DNA of 37,196 bases from CAYHHI01 sp964356335 (lineage in GTDB: Bacteria; Arandabacterota; Arandabacteria; Arandabacterales; Arandabacteraceae), in assembly GCA_964356335.1 (NCBI GenBank), contig CAYHHI010000031.1, forward strand, positions 1 through 37,196, in the 5' to 3' direction. This document shows positions 24,270-33,349 of the stretch, piece by piece. The notes under the pieces were generated by a model, which was given only the letters and a program-made list of their open reading frames with translations, was not told the DNA's origin and made no database searches. Both the position numbers and the translations under genes were made by a program. Each line of letters opens with the position of its first letter. Position 1 is the stretch's first letter.

Positions 24270-25618
24270 TGGTGGGGATGGGGCGGATCAGAGTCTACTT
24301 CAGTCCTGTCGGCTGTCCTAAGGCCAATGTCGATCTGGAGAAGGTTGTCTGGGCAGCTCGGGCGGCTGGCCTTGAGATAGTCGAACGGCCTTCGGTCGCC
24401 GATTTTGTCGTCACCTTCACCTGCGGATTCATAGACGATGCCAAGCAGGAATCCATCGATGACATACTCACATATGCTGATCTCAAGAAGCAGGGTGTGA
24501 TAAAGGGCGTCATGGTGGCGGGCTGTCTTCCTGAGAAATACGGCGATGAGATCGAGAGAGAGCTGCCTGACGTAGATGTGTTTGTGGCGAACACCTGCCT
24601 CGATCTCGTGCCTTCTGTTCTCCGTGACCTTGACAGCGGAAAGGCCACAGCAAGGGTCTTGCGGCGAGAACGCTTTGAAGGGAGAGCAGTCGGGGCCGGC
24701 GGAATCCCCAGGTGCGCTGCCTCGTCCAATCCGTGGACGCGAGCCGTGCTGATATGTGACGGCTGTAATAATGCCTGCACTTACTGCGCTATCCCGCACA
24801 TGAGAGGCCCCCTGAGGAGCCGCGAGATTGAGGATGTGATCGAAGAGACGAACGCGCTTGTGGCCCAGGGCGCTAAGGAAATCGTGCTCGCCGGTCAGGA
24901 CACGGCTTCATACGGCCGCGACCGGGGTAAGGGCAGGCTTGGCGATCTCATGGCCGCGGTTGCCCAAGAGACAGAAGTGCACTGGCTGAGACTTGCTTAC
25001 GCCAGCCCGGAGAATCTTGAGGACGACGTTGCGGCGGTGATACGCGACCACGCCAACATATGCCATTACATTGACATGCCCATTCAGCACGCCTCGCCGC
25101 GAATGCTCTCAAGGATGGGAAGAAGAGGAAGCCCGGAGAGTCTCATGCACGTGGTTCGGAACCTGAGGAAACATGTCCACGATATTGCGCTCCGCACAAG
25201 TGTGATCGTCGGGTTCCCCGGCGAGACCGAAAGCGAGTTCCAGGCCCTTCTGGGTTTTCTGAGTGAGATCGAGTTCGACATGGTCGGAGCCTTCAGGTTC
25301 TCGCCCCAGCCCGGCACACCTGCTGCGGCTCTGGCAGGGAAGATTCCCCAGGATGTAGCTGAGCAAAGACTGATCGAGGTCGTGAGCCTCCAGGCTGATA
25401 TCGCGCGCTCGAAAACCAGGGCTCTCCTGGGCCGCACGCTGGAGATCCTGGTTGAAACCTCCGGAGAGGGCACCGCCAGAGGCAGATCCCAGTATGACAT
25501 GGGAGAGGTTGATCGCGTGATTCGGTTGAAGGGCTGCACCGCCCGGCCGGGTGAATTCATCCGGGCACGCCTCGAGAAGCACTTCGCAAGCTATGAGCTG
25601 GAAGCGGCCTGCCTGTGA
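24269..25618 (+). CDS. rimO: Ribosomal protein S12 methylthiotransferase RimO
   Basis: This protein has 449 residues. The N-terminal MTTase domain has its three cluster cysteines in PVGCPKANVD (Cys16), FTCGFIDDAKQESI (Cys52) and VAGCL (Cys86). The radical-SAM cluster CxxxCxxC lies in GCNNACTYCAIP (Cys166, 170, 173). DMPIQHASPRML and VIVGFPGETESEF follow, then a TRAM domain (about 385-445). CGFI followed by ESI and the DMPIQH form favour RimO over MiaB. It adds a methylthio group to an aspartate of ribosomal protein S12. Its ATG overlaps the ftsK stop. Confidence 0.93.
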   Translation: MVGMGRIRVYFSPVGCPKANVDLEKVVWAARAAGLEIVERPSVADFVVTFTCGFIDDAKQESIDDILTYADLKKQGVIKGVMVAGCLPEKYGDEIERELPDVDVFVANTCLDLVPSVLRDLDSGKATARVLRRERFEGRAVGAGGIPRCAASSNPWTRAVLICDGCNNACTYCAIPHMRGPLRSREIEDVIEETNALVAQGAKEIVLAGQDTASYGRDRGKGRLGDLMAAVAQETEVHWLRLAYASPENLEDDVAAVIRDHANICHYIDMPIQHASPRMLSRMGRRGSPESLMHVVRNLRKHVHDIALRTSVIVGFPGETESEFQALLGFLSEIEFDMVGAFRFSPQPGTPAAALAGKIPQDVAEQRLIEVVSLQADIARSKTRALLGRTLEILVETSGEGTARGRSQYDMGEVDRVIRLKGCTARPGEFIRARLEKHFASYELEAACL

Positions 25619-25671
25619 ATCTCTGACGTCACCGGTCAGCACCTCCTCAATGAGGCATTGTACGATTTCCC

Positions 25672-25700
25672 TTGACAAGGTTTCACCCTCCGATTAAGGT
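25672..25700 (+). promoter_or_regulatory. Promoter of the response-regulator gene
   Basis: A perfect TTGACA (25672-25677), 17 bases, then TAAGGT (25695-25700, 4 of 6). It starts about 37 bases before the start at 25737, after the end of the rimO operon. It makes the regulator a separate unit between two long core runs. Confidence 0.5.
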
Positions 25701-25736
25701 GTACTCGGATACCAGAAAAGGAGGGGGTGACGAGGT

Positions 25737-26129
25737 TTGGCTAGACTCCTCCTAGTTGAAGATGAGCCTACCCACATGGAGTTCTACAGGCGTTTCCTTA
25801 CCGAGGATGGCCACGAGGTTAGAGAGGCGTGTTGTGGTAGAGAAGCCATCGAGTTAGCCAAGTCCTTTTGTCCCTCGGTAGTGGTACTCGATCTCGTGCT
25901 CCCCGACATGGATGCATCCGAGACCATCTCGAGATTGTTGAGCGAGTGCGGTTGTCCCAAGATAGTGATAAACACCGGCTACGAGGCATTTAGATTCGAC
26001 TTTCGGTGCTGGGGCGCAGACGCCTTCGTTGTCAAATCCTCTGACCCCAGCGAGCTCAGGGACAAAGTCAAGCAGGTACTCTCGACTGAGCGTCGAAGCG
26101 AGGATATTGAGCGCGATTCGCGCAACTGA
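25737..26129 (+). CDS. Single-domain response regulator (CheY-like receiver)
   Basis: This protein has 130 residues and starts at a TTG behind a strong GGAGGGGGTGA site. It is a receiver domain with no output domain. The acidic pair is VEDE (Glu8, Asp9), the phosphorylation site is Asp52 in VVVLDLVLPD, the switch Thr is in NTGYEAF and the conserved Lys is in FVVKSSDP. It probably acts by protein-protein contact, as in phosphorelays or motility control. No histidine kinase is nearby, so the partner is unknown. It is flanked by its own promoter and terminator. Confidence 0.9.
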   Translation: MARLLLVEDEPTHMEFYRRFLTEDGHEVREACCGREAIELAKSFCPSVVVLDLVLPDMDASETISRLLSECGCPKIVINTGYEAFRFDFRCWGADAFVVKSSDPSELRDKVKQVLSTERRSEDIERDSRN

Positions 26130-26135
26130 AGCGAG

Positions 26136-26181
26136 AGGCACTTTCAGAGGAGCCACCTTCTCAGGAAGTGCCTGATTTTTT
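26136..26181 (+). terminator. Intrinsic terminator between the response regulator and polA
   Basis: AGGCACTT (26136-26143) pairs with AAGTGCCT (26166-26173). Inside, GAGGAG (26147-26152) pairs with CTTCTC (26157-26162) with one wobble, closing on a CCAC loop. A run of six T bases (26176-26181) follows immediately. The T-run ends at the polA ribosome site GGAG (26182-26185). So polA either relies on read-through or has a promoter inside the regulator gene, or this element acts as an attenuator. Confidence 0.8.
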
Positions 26182-26193
26182 GGAGTGGCAACG

Positions 26194-28920
26194 ATGGCTA
26201 GCCTTCTTCTGGTTGATGGGCCCGCGATCGCATACAGGTCGCATTTTGCTCTGGCCAAGTCAAACCTCACAACGTCCACTGGCCAGAGCACTGCGGCGAC
26301 GTATGGTTTTGTAACCACGCTCTTGAAGCTGCTGCGGGAATACGCCCCGGCCTATGCCTCCGTGGCCTTCGATACGGAGAAGCCCACATATCGCCATCGA
26401 CTCTTCAAGGAGTACAAGGCAGGCCGGCCGGGCATGCCTGACGATCTGGCAAACCAGATGGGCTGGATCAAGCAGAGCAGTGGTGCGCTTGGTGTGAAAG
26501 TGCTCGAGCTCGAGGGTTATGAGGCTGATGACATCATAGGAACCCTGGCAACGATGGCCACGATGGCCGGCCTCGAAACTCTGATAGCCTCAGGTGACAA
26601 GGACATGCTGCAGCTTGTGGATGCAAGGACCAGGGTGAGAATGTTGAGCGGCTTGGGCCGCGATACCAAGGTCTTCGACGAGAAGGCCGTGATTGCCAAG
26701 TACGGGATGACTCCGGCGCTTTTGCCTGACTTCTTCGCACTCATGGGCGATGCCATAGACAATGTGTCAGGTGTGCCTGGAATCGGTGAGAAGACGGCCA
26801 CGGAACTGGTAACAGGGTACGGCTCGCTTGAGTCGATTTACGAAAACCTGGACCGTATATCGGGGGCCAAAGCCAAAAAGGCCCTGACAGAAAACCGCGA
26901 CAAGGCTTTCTCCAGCAGGGAGCTTGTGCGGATTCATACCAAGGTTCCCCTTGGTCTCGAGCTACAGGATCTGGGCCGGGGCGCAATCAATGAGGCCGAG
27001 ATCAGAAATCTCTTCACCGTCTTGAGATTTCGAAGTCTGCTGAGACAGGTTGTACGTGAGGAGCCTGAATCTTTGGTCAGGCCGGTTGTCTGGGAGGGGC
27101 AGTGTAGGCACGAGAGCTCCGGGGACGGAGGGGACGGATTGTTCGCGGACGATGGATTGCTGTACCAGGGATCAGGCGATAGGCGGAGGGAGGGGGGCAT
27201 CGCTTGCAAAGGGGCGATCGGGGTCGAGGTGAACCTGGGGGACGGTCGGCCCGCTGTTGCACCGGTTTTGGGCGTGGCTCTGGCATGCGAGGAAGGCTAT
27301 GATCACTACTTCCCCCTCAAGCATCGCGAACCCGGGAATCTTACGGAAGAAGCCTTTGCGGAGATCGTGGGCCCGCTGGTTGGAGCTGCCGACAGACCGA
27401 AGATTGTTCACGACGCCAAGAAGATCACATTGGCAATGCGAAGATTAGGCATTGAGCCCAAGGGCATTGAGTTTGATACCTTGCTGGCGAGATATCTCAT
27501 GAATCCTGGCGAGGGCGGACTCGAAGTGGAAGACATCGCCCTCGACCACCTCGGCAGTCTCGAGGGCTACGACAAGAAAGGCAAGCGCCGAGGAGCCCTC
27601 GTGACGGTCCAGGAGGCTGCCGGGACATGCGCGCGAAGGGCGAGGACAGTACTTAAGGTCAGAGGTCAAATGGAAGAGGACCTGAGAGCCAAGGACCTCT
27701 GGAGGCTCTTCAAGGATGTTGAGCTTCCCCTGGCCGAAGTGCTGGCCGATATCGAACTCCGTGGCGTGAGAATCGACCAACATCATCTGGAAAGCCTCGG
27801 CCACGACCTTGAATCAAGGCTCTCCATGCTTGAGAAGGAATCCTTCCTTATGGCAGGAAGGCAGTTCAATCTCAATTCGCCCCGCGACATATCCCAGATC
27901 CTGTTCGATGAGATCGGGCTCAGGCCTCGAAGGAAGACCAAAACCGGCTACTCCACCGATCTTTCGGTCTTGATGGAGCTTGGCGCCGAGCATGAATTGC
28001 CGCGCAAGATCCTCGAACACAGACAGATCGCCAAGCTCAAATCGACCTATGTTGACCAGCTGCTGAGATTCCGTGATCCTGAGACGGGAAGGATTCATGC
28101 GAGCTTCAACCAGACGGTCACAGCGACCGGGCGCTTGAGCTCGAGCGATCCCAATCTACAGAACATACCGATAAGGGGAGACCTGGGTGCCGAGATAAGG
28201 AAAGCTTTTATCCCCACTCGTCATGACTGGATCATGATCTCAGGCGACTACTCTCAGGTCGAGCTACGTGTTGTGGCCCATCTGTCGAGGGACGAGAAAT
28301 TGATCGAAGCCTTCAGGCAGGGTGAAGACATACACACCAAGACCGCGGCCTTCGTCTTCAGGGTGGATGCTTCCCGGGTGACTCAACAAATGAGAGGCAT
28401 AGCCAAGATCGTCAACTTCGGCATCATCTATGGAATGGGAGCCCAGTCGCTTGCTAGGACCGCGGGCCTTGGTCTTGAGGATGCGACCGGATTCCTCGAG
28501 GAGCACCGGCGGACCTATCCGCGCCTTTATGCCTACCTTGATGAGATCGTCCGCATGGTGCGGGACAAGGGCTATGTCGAGACCATTCTCGGCAGAAAGA
28601 GGTTCCTTCCGAGTATAGGTAGCAGCGAGCCTGCGGTGAGGTCGGCAGCCGAGCGGGCCGCGATAAACACCCCCGTTCAGGGTTCCGCTGCCGACATCAT
28701 CAAAATAGCCATGCTCGGGGTCCATAGACGAGTCAAGGAAATGCATCTCACCGGAGGCATTGTGATCCAGGTGCACGATGAGATCCTGGCCGAATGTCCC
28801 CCAGGCGAAAAGCGCGAGATGGAGGGAATCCTTTACAACGAGATGACTAATGCGTATAGTCTCGCAGTTCCGCTGAAGGTCGATATAAGGAGCGGACGGA
28901 ACTGGTATGAAGCCCACTAA
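26194..28920 (+). CDS. polA: DNA polymerase I, proofreading domain degenerate
   Basis: ATG 26194 has GGAG at 8 bases. The GTG at 26185 overlaps that site and is unlikely, so the protein has 908 residues. The 5'-nuclease domain (about 1-290) is intact: LLLVDGPAIAYRSHFAL, YEADDIIGTLA and GDAIDNVSGVPGIGEKTA. The 3'-5' exonuclease region (about 320-500) has lost its metal-binding acids, with VEVN in place of DxE and HDAKK in place of NxKxD, so it should not proofread. The polymerase domain has motif A DYSQVEL (Asp685), motif B RGIAKIVNFGIIYGM and motif C QVHDEI (Asp862). It is used for repair and Okazaki processing. It overlaps coaE by 14 bases. Confidence 0.96.
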   Translation: MASLLLVDGPAIAYRSHFALAKSNLTTSTGQSTAATYGFVTTLLKLLREYAPAYASVAFDTEKPTYRHRLFKEYKAGRPGMPDDLANQMGWIKQSSGALGVKVLELEGYEADDIIGTLATMATMAGLETLIASGDKDMLQLVDARTRVRMLSGLGRDTKVFDEKAVIAKYGMTPALLPDFFALMGDAIDNVSGVPGIGEKTATELVTGYGSLESIYENLDRISGAKAKKALTENRDKAFSSRELVRIHTKVPLGLELQDLGRGAINEAEIRNLFTVLRFRSLLRQVVREEPESLVRPVVWEGQCRHESSGDGGDGLFADDGLLYQGSGDRRREGGIACKGAIGVEVNLGDGRPAVAPVLGVALACEEGYDHYFPLKHREPGNLTEEAFAEIVGPLVGAADRPKIVHDAKKITLAMRRLGIEPKGIEFDTLLARYLMNPGEGGLEVEDIALDHLGSLEGYDKKGKRRGALVTVQEAAGTCARRARTVLKVRGQMEEDLRAKDLWRLFKDVELPLAEVLADIELRGVRIDQHHLESLGHDLESRLSMLEKESFLMAGRQFNLNSPRDISQILFDEIGLRPRRKTKTGYSTDLSVLMELGAEHELPRKILEHRQIAKLKSTYVDQLLRFRDPETGRIHASFNQTVTATGRLSSSDPNLQNIPIRGDLGAEIRKAFIPTRHDWIMISGDYSQVELRVVAHLSRDEKLIEAFRQGEDIHTKTAAFVFRVDASRVTQQMRGIAKIVNFGIIYGMGAQSLARTAGLGLEDATGFLEEHRRTYPRLYAYLDEIVRMVRDKGYVETILGRKRFLPSIGSSEPAVRSAAERAAINTPVQGSAADIIKIAMLGVHRRVKEMHLTGGIVIQVHDEILAECPPGEKREMEGILYNEMTNAYSLAVPLKVDIRSGRNWYEAH

Positions 28921-29533
28921 GAAACTGCTTGTGGTGGGGATCGCGGGCATAATGGGTGCCGGGAAATCAACGGTTGCCAGGGTCTTCGAGGAGCTCGGCG
29001 CCAGGTTGATTGACGCGGACACGATGGGCAAGGCGATGCTCAAGGATTGTGGCATAAAGGATGCAGTGATTGCTGCCTTTGGCGACGGCATAAGGGACGA
29101 GCGAGGCGAAATAGACACGGCCAGGCTTGGCCGGATCGCCTTCGAGAGCCCTGAGAATGTGCACAGGCTAGATGCCTTAACCAGAGAGCCCTTGATCTCC
29201 AGAATCAAGGCGAGGATAGAGGAACTCCGGGCGTCGGCAGAAGTCATAGTGATTGATGCGGCACTCCTGCCCGAATGGGATGCCAAGCCATGGCTTGACA
29301 TCCTGATAGTGGTCGATTCGGAAGAAGATCGTTCGGCTGGAAGGCTCGGCGGCGAAGGCAGGTTCAAGGAATCCGACATCCGGGCACGCATGAAGCACCA
29401 GTTCCCGCGATCAAAGAAGGCGGCTTACGCCGATGTGGTGGTTCCCAACTATGGATCACTGGATGATCTTAAGGCAAGGGCGCGGGCGCTTTTCTGGACT
29501 CTGAGGGGGATAGATACGAAAGAAAGCAGTTGA
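28907..29533 (+). CDS. coaE: Dephospho-CoA kinase
   Basis: This protein has 208 residues, near the usual family length. The P-loop is GIMGAGKST, followed by LIDADTMGKAML, a typical CoaE nucleotide and substrate segment. The later stretch VIDAALLPEW occupies the place of the lid-side VPLL motif. It phosphorylates dephospho-CoA in the last step of CoA synthesis. It starts inside the end of polA. The polA-coaE order is common in many bacteria and supports the call. Confidence 0.9.
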   Translation: MKPTKKLLVVGIAGIMGAGKSTVARVFEELGARLIDADTMGKAMLKDCGIKDAVIAAFGDGIRDERGEIDTARLGRIAFESPENVHRLDALTREPLISRIKARIEELRASAEVIVIDAALLPEWDAKPWLDILIVVDSEEDRSAGRLGGEGRFKESDIRARMKHQFPRSKKAAYADVVVPNYGSLDDLKARARALFWTLRGIDTKESS

Positions 29534-29551
29534 CCGAGAGGGGTGATAAGC

Positions 29552-30662
29552 ATGTTGAACGAGGAACGTGATGGACTTGCGGGGTTGCGGCAGAAGGTGC
29601 TTAGGTTAGGTGAGCATCTTTGACATCCAGGGGAGATTAAAGCGGCTGAGGGAGCTCGAACTGGAGATGTCCAAGTCCGAGTTTTGGCAGGATGCCCAGA
29701 GAGCCAAGGGCGTGATGCGCGAGGCCTCCTCTCATCGAAGCCTGGTTGAGAGGTGGGACAAGTTCTCAAAGGACCTCGACGACATCGAGGGTCTGATTGA
29801 CCTCTGCGAGGAAGATGGCGACCAGGACGTCCAGAAAGATATCGCTTCCTCTATCTGCAAGATCGGCGATGAGATCGAAGCAGCCGAGATAGAGGCCCTG
29901 ATGAGCGGCGACGACGATGACAAAGATGCCATCCTCACGATCCATCCCGGTGCAGGCGGCACCGAATCTCAGGACTGGGCGCAGATGCTGATGCGGATGT
30001 ACGTCCGCTGGGCCGAGCGCAGAGGGTTCGGTGTCGAAGTCATGGACGTGCTGCCCGGGGAGGAAGCTGGAATCAAGAGCGCGACGATCGAAGTCACGGG
30101 CATGTACGCTTACGGCTACCTCAAGGCGGAAAGCGGCGTTCACCGGCTTGTGAGGATCTCACCCTTCGACGCCAACCACAGGCGCCACACCTCGTTCGCC
30201 TCGCTATTTGTTTATGCCGAAGCCGGCGAGAATCTCGAGATCGACATCAAGGATAGCGATCTCCGGATCGATACTTATAGGGCAAGCGGCGCTGGCGGTC
30301 AGCACGTCAACAAGACCGACTCCGCAGTAAGGATCACCCACATTCCGACCAAGATAGTAGTGCAGTGTCAGAGCGAGCGCTCGCAGCACCGCAACCGCGA
30401 CAATGCCATGAAGATCTTGAAGGCAAGACTCCATGCTTACTATCTTGAGGAACAGCAGAAGAAGGCTGAGGAATTGGAGAAATCCAAGATGGAAATCGCC
30501 TGGGGAAGTCAGATAAGATCCTATGTGCTGCAGCCCTATACGCTGGTTAAGGACCACCGCACGGGCGTTGAGACCGGCAACGTCAACGACATTCTTGATG
30601 GGGATCTTGACGAGTTCATAGAAGCTTTCCTGAGATCTACCGGCCCAACGAGAAGGGGTTAG
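29552..30662 (+). CDS. prfB: Peptide chain release factor 2, made by programmed +1 frameshift
   Basis: The gene starts at ATG 29552 behind GAGAGGGGTGAT and reads 23 codons to CTT (29618-29620), then an in-frame TGA (29621-29623). Skipping T29621 moves into the long frame at GAC (29622) and continues to 30662, giving a 369-residue RF2. The slip site CTT-TGA-C equals that of E. coli prfB. An internal Shine-Dalgarno-like AGGTGAG sits three bases upstream of CTT, as in E. coli. The RF2 body has SPFDANHRRHTSF (SPF, UGA recognition) and GAGGQHVNKTDSAVR (GGQ, peptide release). RF2 controls its own level, because low RF2 favours the shift. A start at GTG 29610 would give a truncated product. Confidence 0.95.
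29610..29624 (+). promoter_or_regulatory. prfB frameshift signal
   Basis: The AGGTGAG stimulator, CAT spacer, CTT slip codon and TGA-C context are in direct order. AGGTGA is complementary to the 3' end of 16S rRNA, like the AGGGGG in E. coli. Known biology of prfB and the exact spacing make this a functional site rather than an assembly error. Confidence 0.93.
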
Positions 30663-30666
30663 AAGA

Positions 30667-32136
30667 ATGAGCGCAATAATCGAGCAGCGAATCGCCAAAC
30701 TCAAGGCCCTCGCCGCATCGGGCATAAACCCGTATCCTTATGGATTCACAGTCTCCCATCTTTCGGGGAAGATCAAGGAAGGCTTTGAGACTCTCTCAAC
30801 GAGCGCCGATTCGGTCTCAGTTGCAGGCAGGCTGATGTCGAAAAGGCCTCACGGAAAGGCCGCATTCGGTCACGTGCGGGATTTGGCCGGAGACATCCAG
30901 ATCTACTTCAAGCTCGATGATCTTGGACCTTCAAAGTTTGCTCTCCTCGCTGAGATTGACATCGGGGATATCATCGGTGTCACGGGTAAGGTCTTCAAGA
31001 CCCGAATGGGTGAGATAACAGTTCATGCCACGAACTTCGTGCTCCTGGCCAAATCTATAAGGCCGCTACCCGAGAAATGGCATGGCCTGAAGGATAAGGA
31101 AACACGCTATCGCCAGAGGTATGTCGACCTTTTCGTCAACCTCGAAGTACGCCGGGTCTTTCTGAAGCGGGCTGCCGCAATAGCCGCGATGCGCGAGTTC
31201 TTGAATGCCAGGGGCTTCATCGAGGTGGAGACCCCCATCCTCCAGCCCATATATGGCGGGGCCGACGCCAATCCCTTCACGACTTTCCACAATGCGCTTG
31301 ACATGAAGCTTTACCTTAGGATTGCCGACGAGCTCTACCTGAAGCGGCTGCTGGTAGGCGGTCTCGAGAAGGTCTACGAGATCTCGAAGGATTTCCGGAA
31401 CGAGGGCATCGACCGCACCCACAACCCCGAGTTTACCCAGCTTGAACTCTATGAAGCTTATGCGGATTACAGCGACATGATGAATCTCTTTGAAGAGATG
31501 ATAGAGACCACATGTGTCGGCGTCCTCGGCACCACGGAGGTGACCTACCAGGGAAAGAAGATCGATCTCAAGCGGCCCTGGAGGAGGAAGAGGGTTGACG
31601 ATGCCCTCAGGGAATATGCCGGGATAGATCTTGATGCTGCCACCGATGGCGACCTCCGCGGACTTCTCTCGCAGATTGCGGAGACCGACTGGGCCAACGT
31701 GCCGAGAGGTGTTCTGATAGACAAGATCGTCGATCATTTCGTCCAGCCGAACCTGGTTGAGCCCACGCTGCTCCATGACTATCCCATTGAGACCTCACCG
31801 CTTGCGAAAGTCTCGAGGAAGGATGAGAGATTCGCTGAGCGCTTTGAGCCCTTCGCCTTCGGGATCGAGCTCGGCAATGCCTTCTCCGAGCTCAACGATC
31901 CTCTCGAGCAACGGGAGCGGCTCGGGAGGCAGCGGCAGGCAGGCGCAGGTGAGGAGGGCGTGGACCTGGACTTCATCCGCGCACTCGAGTATGGAATGCC
32001 GCCCGCCGGGGGTCTGGGTGTGGGAGTGGACAGGCTGGTTATGCTCTTGACCGACAGCTACTCCATAAGGGATGTGGTTTTGTTCCCGCAGATGAGGCAA
32101 GAGGTCGATATCGAGGAAGAGTTCCATGGGCTATAG
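30667..32136 (+). CDS. lysS: Lysyl-tRNA synthetase, class II
   Basis: This protein has 489 residues. An N-terminal OB-fold anticodon-binding domain (about 40-150, SVAGRLMSKRPHGKAAFGHV) precedes the class II catalytic core. Motif 1 is around FLNARGFIEVETPILQP, motif 2 is FRNEGIDRTHNPEFTQLELY and motif 3 is GVGVDRLVMLLTD. It charges tRNA-Lys in the cytoplasm. lysS overlaps the lipoprotein permease gene by 11 bases, so translation is likely coupled. Confidence 0.97.
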   Translation: MSAIIEQRIAKLKALAASGINPYPYGFTVSHLSGKIKEGFETLSTSADSVSVAGRLMSKRPHGKAAFGHVRDLAGDIQIYFKLDDLGPSKFALLAEIDIGDIIGVTGKVFKTRMGEITVHATNFVLLAKSIRPLPEKWHGLKDKETRYRQRYVDLFVNLEVRRVFLKRAAAIAAMREFLNARGFIEVETPILQPIYGGADANPFTTFHNALDMKLYLRIADELYLKRLLVGGLEKVYEISKDFRNEGIDRTHNPEFTQLELYEAYADYSDMMNLFEEMIETTCVGVLGTTEVTYQGKKIDLKRPWRRKRVDDALREYAGIDLDAATDGDLRGLLSQIAETDWANVPRGVLIDKIVDHFVQPNLVEPTLLHDYPIETSPLAKVSRKDERFAERFEPFAFGIELGNAFSELNDPLEQRERLGRQRQAGAGEEGVDLDFIRALEYGMPPAGGLGVGVDRLVMLLTDSYSIRDVVLFPQMRQEVDIEEEFHGL

Positions 32137-33349
32137 TCTTTTCATTGCCAGGAAGTACATAGGGGCGGGCAGACGAAGCGGGTTCATCACAGCGATCACG
32201 ATCATCTCCGTGGGTGGGGTGGCAGTCGGCGTGCTCGCCCTCATAGTCGTGCTGGCGGTCATGAATGGTTTCGAGAACGAAGTGATCAAGAGGATCGTGG
32301 GCACCAATGCGCACGTCGTGGTGAGAAAAGACGAAGGCATTGAAGGATATGATAGACTCTCCGAGAAAGTGGCGGGAATGCCGCATGTCGTGGGCGTTTC
32401 GCCTTTCATTTTCTCTAAGGCGATGGTGATGTCAGCGTATGGCACAGACGCCCTTTTCATAAAGGGCATAGACCTGGAAAAGGAGACAGGTGTCACCAGC
32501 GTCGCCGATTACATAAAGCCTCCCGGCTTCAGGTTCACGCACGCCGATTCCGGACCGGGCAGGATCGTGATCGGGAAAGAAATGGCCTATGGCCTAAAGG
32601 TCTCGGTCGGAGACACCCTTTTGCTTGCCAGGGGTGAGGTGTCCGCAGCCTCGCCTTTTGGAATTTCGCCGGCGTTCAGGCGGTTCATTGTCGGAGGTTT
32701 TTTCGATTCCGGCATGTATGAGTATGACGCTTCCATGGGTTTCATAAGCCTCAAGGATGCCCAGGCCTTCATGTCGCTCGCGGACATGGCGACCGGCCTC
32801 AGCATCCGGCTCGATGACATGTACAAGGCTCCGATGGTGAGCGAGGGCCTGTCCTTGATGCTGGGGGACGGCTTCATCGTGAGCGATTGGATCCGCATGA
32901 ACAGAACACTCTTCACATGGATGAAGACCGAGAAACGGGTGATGTTCATAATCCTCACCTTGATAATCATCGTTGCCGCTTTCAATATAGCCAGCACGCT
33001 GATCATGATCGTCATGGAGAGGACCAAGGACATAGGCATCCTGAGGTCGATGGGGGCCTCGCGAGGAGCGGTGATGCGGATTTTCATGCTCCAGGGGCTC
33101 ATAATCGGATTCATCGGAACCGCGATCGGCACCGCGGGCGGTATCGTCTTGTCCTTCGTTGTAGACAAGTACAAGCTGATACGGGTGCCCGGCGACGTGT
33201 ACTTCATAGAGACCGTCCCTGTACAGCTTAAGATTGGGGACATAACAGCGATTGCGCTGGTTGCGCTCGCCATATGCCTTGTGACGACCCTCTATCCGGC
33301 GTGGAAGGCGTCGCGGCTCGTGCCCGTGGAGGCAATAAGATATGAGTAG
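32126..33349 (+). CDS. Lipoprotein-releasing ABC permease (LolC/LolE-like)
   Basis: This protein has 407 residues. One N-terminal transmembrane helix (about 20-50, FITAITIISVGGVAVGVLAL) is followed by a large periplasmic domain (about 55-265). Three C-terminal helices and the FtsX core (MERTKDIGILRSMGASRGAV) complete the MacB/LolCE topology. It extracts lipoproteins from the inner membrane with LolD, encoded next with an 8-base overlap. Only one permease gene is present, so it probably acts as a homodimer (LolF-like) rather than a LolC/LolE pair. Lipoproteins in this window (11327, 12046) would be natural clients. Confidence 0.9.
   Translation: MGYSLFIARKYIGAGRRSGFITAITIISVGGVAVGVLALIVVLAVMNGFENEVIKRIVGTNAHVVVRKDEGIEGYDRLSEKVAGMPHVVGVSPFIFSKAMVMSAYGTDALFIKGIDLEKETGVTSVADYIKPPGFRFTHADSGPGRIVIGKEMAYGLKVSVGDTLLLARGEVSAASPFGISPAFRRFIVGGFFDSGMYEYDASMGFISLKDAQAFMSLADMATGLSIRLDDMYKAPMVSEGLSLMLGDGFIVSDWIRMNRTLFTWMKTEKRVMFIILTLIIIVAAFNIASTLIMIVMERTKDIGILRSMGASRGAVMRIFMLQGLIIGFIGTAIGTAGGIVLSFVVDKYKLIRVPGDVYFIETVPVQLKIGDITAIALVALAICLVTTLYPAWKASRLVPVEAIRYE

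Noticed and set aside
28264..29391. Minus-strand frame of 375 residues
   Set aside because: It lies antisense to polA and coaE, whose catalytic motifs are clear. Its Ser/Pro-rich sequence is typical of a shadow frame in G+C-rich DNA.
29610..29623. Assembly-error frameshift in prfB
   Set aside because: The slip site, in-frame TGA and SD-like stimulator match the known RF2 recoding signal.
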